From assembly GCA_014650415.1 (NCBI GenBank), contig BMUX01000008.1, forward strand, positions 188,784 through 252,783: 64,000 nt of DNA, read 5' to 3'. Source of the stretch: Streptomyces spiroverticillatus (GTDB lineage Bacteria > Actinomycetota > Actinomycetes > Streptomycetales > Streptomycetaceae). Shown here in pieces: positions 60,806 through 64,000 of this stretch. Positions within the stretch are counted from its first letter, which is position 1, and every line of letters starts with the position of its first letter. The position numbers and the translations under genes were made by a program. The notes beneath the pieces were generated by a model. The model had not been told where the DNA came from, searched no databases, and was given only the letters and a program-made list of their open reading frames with translations.

Positions 60806-62007
60806 CGCAGGGCGACCGCCTCGGCAGTCAGCGGCTGCTTCGCCGGCAGGGGTACGGGTGCACCCACCGCCTCGGCGGCCACCGCCCGGAATGCGTTCAC
60901 CGTGCTCGACCAGCGGTAGCTCTCCGCCCGGAGCATGGCGGCCCGCCCCATCGCCGTACGCCTCTCGGCGCTGAGCGCGAGCGCGCACCAGGCGGCGGCG
61001 AAGGAACTCTCGCCGCGCGCCAGCACTCCGGTCACCCCGTCCTCGACGGAGTCCCGCAGCCCGGGCACGTCGAAGCCGACGGAGGGGGTGCCGCGGGTGG
61101 CAGCCTCGGTGACCACGAGCCCCCACCCCTCGACCGCCGAGGGATGCAGCAGCAGCCAGGAGGCGCAGAGGAGTTCGTGCTTCTCGGCCTCGGAGACGTA
61201 CCCCTTGAAGTCGACTCCGGGACCCGCCATCGCCTCCAGTCTGCGCCGCTCGGGTCCTTCGCCGACGATCACCAGCCTGCCGCCGGTGACCGGGCGCACC
61301 CGCTCCCACAGCCGCAGCAGCAGGTCGATGCGCTTGTACTCCACCAGGCGGCCGACCGCGAGGAAGAGGGGTTCGGGGGAGCGGGCGGTGAGGGCCTGCG
61401 GGGTCTCGACGCCGTTGTGCACGACGCGGATGCGGGCGCGGTCCACGCCGAGCGCGCCGAGGGCGTTCGCCGTGGAGGCCGAGACGGCGACGAGGAGGTT
61501 GTCGCGCTGGGCGGCGGACAGCGCCCAGTGCTCCAGGCGTCTGCCGAGCCCGGCGGCCGGGCCGGGGAAGCGCATGCCCCACAGCTCGGTGTGCACGTGG
61601 TTGACCAGGCACAGGGTGGGGCCCCGGTGCCAGAGGGGGGTGAGGTAGGGCAGGCCGTTGCAGACCTCGACGAGCAGGTCGCAGCCGCCGATGTGCCGCT
61701 CGAAGGTGCGGCGGGCACGCAGGAAGTGGCCGAGGTCGCCGCCCGCCGACACGACGCGGTAGTTGCGCCGGGCGGTGGGGCCGCCGCACAGCAGGGTGAC
61801 CTCGTGACCGAGGGCGGAGAGCCCGTCGGCCAGTCGGTCGACCAGCAGCTCGGAGCCGCCGGCGGCGGGGTTGCCCAGGTCTCGCCGGGACAGGAAGACG
61901 ATTCTGCGGGGGTGTACGGGAGGTGCCTGCGGCTGTGGGGGCCGCAGGGAAGCGAGAGGTGCGAGGGGTGCCGCGAGGGGTGATGTGGGGGGTCCGTGCT
62001 GGGGCAT
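60802..62007 (-). CDS. Glycosyltransferase family 4 (GT-B fold)
   Basis: The 401-aa protein has a Pro-rich start, RRIVFLSRRDLGNPAAGGSE with the Gly-rich acceptor loop, VVHNGVETPQ, LFLAVGRLVEYKRIDLLLRL, LVIVGEGPER and the donor-binding LLLHPSAVEGWGLVVTEAAT, with the E(x7)E pair. It transfers a sugar from a nucleotide donor in the cytoplasm. GGAG precedes the ATG. It is the first gene of the operon with the methyltransferase and the AftD-like protein. Confidence 0.92.
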   Translation of the reverse strand: MPQHGPPTSPLAAPLAPLASLRPPQPQAPPVHPRRIVFLSRRDLGNPAAGGSELLVDRLADGLSALGHEVTLLCGGPTARRNYRVVSAGGDLGHFLRARRTFERHIGGCDLLVEVCNGLPYLTPLWHRGPTLCLVNHVHTELWGMRFPGPAAGLGRRLEHWALSAAQRDNLLVAVSASTANALGALGVDRARIRVVHNGVETPQALTARSPEPLFLAVGRLVEYKRIDLLLRLWERVRPVTGGRLVIVGEGPERRRLEAMAGPGVDFKGYVSEAEKHELLCASWLLLHPSAVEGWGLVVTEAATRGTPSVGFDVPGLRDSVEDGVTGVLARGESSFAAAWCALALSAERRTAMGRAAMLRAESYRWSSTVNAFRAVAAEAVGAPVPLPAKQPLTAEAVALR

Positions 62008-62238
62008 CCGGGCTCCAACTCGTATCGAGGGTGCGGAACCGATGGGTGACTGAGGGGTGGAGACATGCGGTGTTGCGTGTGCGGTGGGGTGGTTAGGCAG
62101 TTTTCGCCACGTCGTTCGAGGCGGCTACTCACCCGCGTGACAAATTCGGCACCTATATCCGCTGACGCCTCATCACATCCCGCACGCTGTAAGCCATTTG
62201 GCGTACTGATGCTGCTGACTTCGGCCACCGGGGGCGGC

Positions 62239-63192
62239 TCAGACAGCGTCCGGGTCACTCCTGCGTCCCCGTACGACCAGGAACAGCCCCGAGCCCGCCA
62301 GCGCGACCCCCGCCGCTCCGCCGCCCACCGGCAGCGTCTCGCCCACCAGGCGCAGCTTGTCGCTGTCCGTGCCGGCCTGCGCCACCTGGGCGCGCTGGGT
62401 GGCCGGGGTGAACTCCATCCGCGGGCTGTCCAGCAGCACCAGTGCGTCCGTCTTCCCGCCGGGGGCCCGCAGCGTCTTGCGCGGGCCGATCGCCGCGTTC
62501 ACGATGCGTCCGGTGCGCTGGTCGACGACCAGCTCCACGCCGTGGTTGGCGTACCACTCCTCGGCCTGGACCTGCCCCCGCTCGGGCAGCCCCACCAGGC
62601 GTCCCGGGACCATCCGGGTGCCGGTCCGCACCGGGGCGACGGTGCCGGTGAAGCGGTAGCCCTCGTACCCCTGGATCTTCTTCGTCCCCGCGAAGCGGAG
62701 CGAGACGGTGGAGCCGAGTGTGCCGTCCCACCAGCGGTAGGTGCGCTTCTCGACGTCGAAGGGGAACTTCAGGTAGGCCTCGCCGTCGAAGACGGGCTGC
62801 TCCTTGCAGCAGTGCACCGGCTCGTTCGTCCTGCGGTCGGTGACCCAGCGCTCCAGCGTCCACTGGAGGGAGTCGGTGGTGTCGGCGGCGGGCAGCGTCT
62901 CGTCGGAGTCGACGGAGGTCGACACGTCCCAGACCGCCCGCCCGCTGCTGACGCTGTCGGCGACGTCGCCGCGCACCGTCCGGGTGATCGTCAGCGGTTT
63001 GTCGCGGGCGGTCTCCAGGGCCTTGGTGTCGAAGTAACTCCCCGTGCCGGTGAACACGGTGGTCGTGCTGATGTCGATCGGGTTGCTCTTGGCGCGAGGA
63101 CTGACGTACGTGACCAGCAGCGGGGCCAGGACCAGCAGGAACACGCCGGTGCCGAGCAGGATCAGCGACAGGGGGGAAGCGGTGCGACGCAT
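62239..63192 (-). CDS. DUF3068 (PorA-family-like) membrane protein
   Basis: The 317-aa protein has an N-terminal helix (LILLGTGVFLLVLAPLLVTY), a large extracytoplasmic beta-rich domain (VKRTV-like strands, VHCCKEQPVFDGEAYLKFPF and RWWDGTLGSTVSLRFAGTKK) and a C-terminal helix (GVALAGSGLFLVVRGRRS). This matches the DUF3068 pattern of mycolata and Streptomyces. GGAG lies 9 bp before ATG 63192. It stands upstream of the glycan operon on the same strand with a 231-bp gap in which I see nothing else. Confidence 0.87.
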   Translation of the reverse strand: MRRTASPLSLILLGTGVFLLVLAPLLVTYVSPRAKSNPIDISTTTVFTGTGSYFDTKALETARDKPLTITRTVRGDVADSVSSGRAVWDVSTSVDSDETLPAADTTDSLQWTLERWVTDRRTNEPVHCCKEQPVFDGEAYLKFPFDVEKRTYRWWDGTLGSTVSLRFAGTKKIQGYEGYRFTGTVAPVRTGTRMVPGRLVGLPERGQVQAEEWYANHGVELVVDQRTGRIVNAAIGPRKTLRAPGGKTDALVLLDSPRMEFTPATQRAQVAQAGTDSDKLRLVGETLPVGGGAAGVALAGSGLFLVVRGRRSDPDAV

Positions 63193-63273
63193 GCGGGGCG
63201 CTCCAGGGGGTGCCGTGGCGGAGGGGGGGGCACGTGCACGGTGCGTATGGGCCGGGAACCGTAAGCGTGACCC

Positions 63274-63286
63274 TGACGGACTGTCA
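63274..63286. promoter_or_regulatory. Operator-like dyad, first copy
   Basis: TGACGGACTGTCA is an imperfect palindrome that shares the pattern TGACGG-N-C-N-GTCA with the site at 63308-63320, 34 bp away. Both lie between the divergent DUF3068 and DUF2613 genes. Confidence 0.55.
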
Positions 63287-63304
63287 ATTCCCGTGTGCAT
63301 GCGG

Positions 63305-63323
63305 CCTTGACGGCCCGTCAAGG
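63305..63323. promoter_or_regulatory. Operator-like perfect palindrome, second copy
   Basis: CCTTGACGG and CCGTCAAGG (9 bp each, 1-bp centre) form a perfect palindrome about 70 bp before the DUF2613 start. The core TGACGGCCCGTCA matches the first copy. It is a good candidate binding site; the PucR-type protein encoded nearby or a TetR/MarR protein elsewhere could bind. Confidence 0.7.
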
Positions 63324-63390
63324 TCGGGTCGAGACTGTGGACTTGCTGTCAGGCCGCCGGTGGGGACCAGCGTCGGAGAGGCTTCCCACC

Positions 63391-63543
63391 ATGCACAGAC
63401 TGATCCATGCGCTCCTGACCTCCCTCGTCGCCGCCGCACTCGCGGTGGGTGCCGCGTTCGGCATCGTCGCTCTGCTCGACGCCACCCCGGAGCAGCCCAA
63501 CGTGCCTCTGGTCAGCTACGAGACGGGGACACCGCGACGATGA
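63391..63543 (+). CDS. DUF2613 small membrane protein
   Basis: The 50-aa protein has one membrane helix (LLTSLVAAALAVGAAFGIVA) and the conserved tail TPEQPNVPLVSYETGTPRR, which I recognise as DUF2613, a short actinobacterial family of unknown function. GGAGAGG precedes the ATG. Its stop overlaps the next start (ATGA). Confidence 0.85.
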   Translation: MHRLIHALLTSLVAAALAVGAAFGIVALLDATPEQPNVPLVSYETGTPRR

Positions 63544-64000
63544 AGACACCCGGCACGACGGCCGACGTCCCGACGTCGCGCACCCCTGCGTCCGGTTCCG
63601 CCTGGGCGGACGTGCCCGCGCTCCAGATCCGGCGGTTCGCCGACCTCGCACTCGCCGAGGTGCCCGCCCTGGCCCGCGACATCCTGGACGAGATCTGCCG
63701 CGAGCACCCCCGGATGCCGCTCATCCGGGACGAACGCGGCGACCTCATGGCGCTCGTCGGCATCCGCCGCGCGCTGGAGGACTTCGTCCAGCACCTGGCC
63801 CGCCAGGACGGCCGCCGGCCGCACCTCGACCTGGAGGTCTTCCAGGAGTTCGGCCGCGGCGAGGGCCTCCAGGGCAGGTCCCTCAACTCCCTCCAGGCCG
63901 TGTACCGCCTCGGCGTGCGGCTCGCCTGGCGGCGCCTCGCCGAGATCGGCCAGCAGGTCGCCATCCCGCCGCCCGCGATGTACGAACTCGCCGAGTCCGG
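63540..64000 (+). CDS. PucR/CdaR-type regulator, C-terminus off the right edge
   Basis: The first 153 residues are in the window. They start MKTPGTTADVPTSRTPASGS and form a helical domain (FADLALAEVPALARDILDEI, MALVGIRRALEDFVQHLARQ and SLQAVYRLGVRLAWRRLAEI) like the RsbRD-type N-terminal domain that precedes a PucR helix-turn-helix in many Streptomyces regulators. The DNA-binding part is not visible. It is co-translated with the DUF2613 protein. Confidence 0.75.
   Translation, partial: MKTPGTTADVPTSRTPASGSAWADVPALQIRRFADLALAEVPALARDILDEICREHPRMPLIRDERGDLMALVGIRRALEDFVQHLARQDGRRPHLDLEVFQEFGRGEGLQGRSLNSLQAVYRLGVRLAWRRLAEIGQQVAIPPPAMYELAES

Overview
The window reads as chromosomal DNA of a Streptomyces-type actinomycete. 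GC content is very high, coding frames end almost always in G or C, GTG and TTG starts are common, Shine-Dalgarno sequences are of the GGAGG type, and the gene families are typical of the group: STAS and HATPase anti-sigma modules, PucR, ROK and TetR regulators, F5/8 type C secreted enzymes, sugar ABC transporters without an ATPase gene, and an AftD-like giant membrane protein. No rRNA, tRNA, CRISPR array, phage or insertion sequence was recognised.

Layout. 1-6.7 kb: a DUF4232-type lipoprotein (cut by the left edge), a Ser/Thr kinase with a beta-propeller sensor, a PlsC-like acyltransferase, a DMT exporter, and a stress-signalling patch with two divergent STAS antagonists, one HATPase switch kinase and a relic of a second HATPase. 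7-10.9 kb: a serine hydrolase whose signal peptide is cut off by an in-frame stop, a PucR regulator, and an enolase-superfamily MenC/N-acylamino-acid racemase. 11-23.5 kb: a glycan-use region with secreted DUF1996, F5/8-glycosidase and F5/8-beta-helix proteins, then a solute-binding protein, two permeases and a GH1 beta-glucosidase in one operon, faced by a ROK repressor. 23.5-26.7 kb: an MMPL exporter with its TetR regulator and a perfect palindromic operator.

27-33.3 kb: a compact operon of a fused urease gamma/beta subunit, a divergent urease alpha subunit and an agmatine deiminase. No urease accessory genes are present. A duplicated operator-like element precedes the operon; a wrecked Ser/Thr kinase pseudogene and a TetR gene follow. 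33.4-38.6 kb: a secreted hypothetical protein, then a translationally coupled DUF4331, TPR and Ni/Co-exporter-like operon. 38.7-48 kb: PI-PLC, deoxynucleoside kinase, PPK2, a BtrH-like protein, hemerythrin, SRPBCC, MpaB-like oxygenase, Hsp20 with DUF2267, a small membrane protein, a spore-photoproduct-lyase-like radical SAM protein and a GNAT enzyme. 48-55.7 kb: RIO kinase, sirtuin with aldo/keto reductase, small proteins, a DMT protein, a methyltransferase and an NRPS-condensation-like protein. 55.8-64 kb: a tightly overlapped glycosyltransferase, methyltransferase and AftD-like operon, a DUF3068 protein, and a divergent DUF2613 and PucR-type pair that runs off the right edge.

The most unusual unit is the accessory-free urease-like operon. 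Its alpha subunit keeps every nickel ligand but has lost the mobile-flap cysteine, and it is paired with an enzyme whose product is a ureido compound. Several regulatory palindromes and two decayed genes are also reported.
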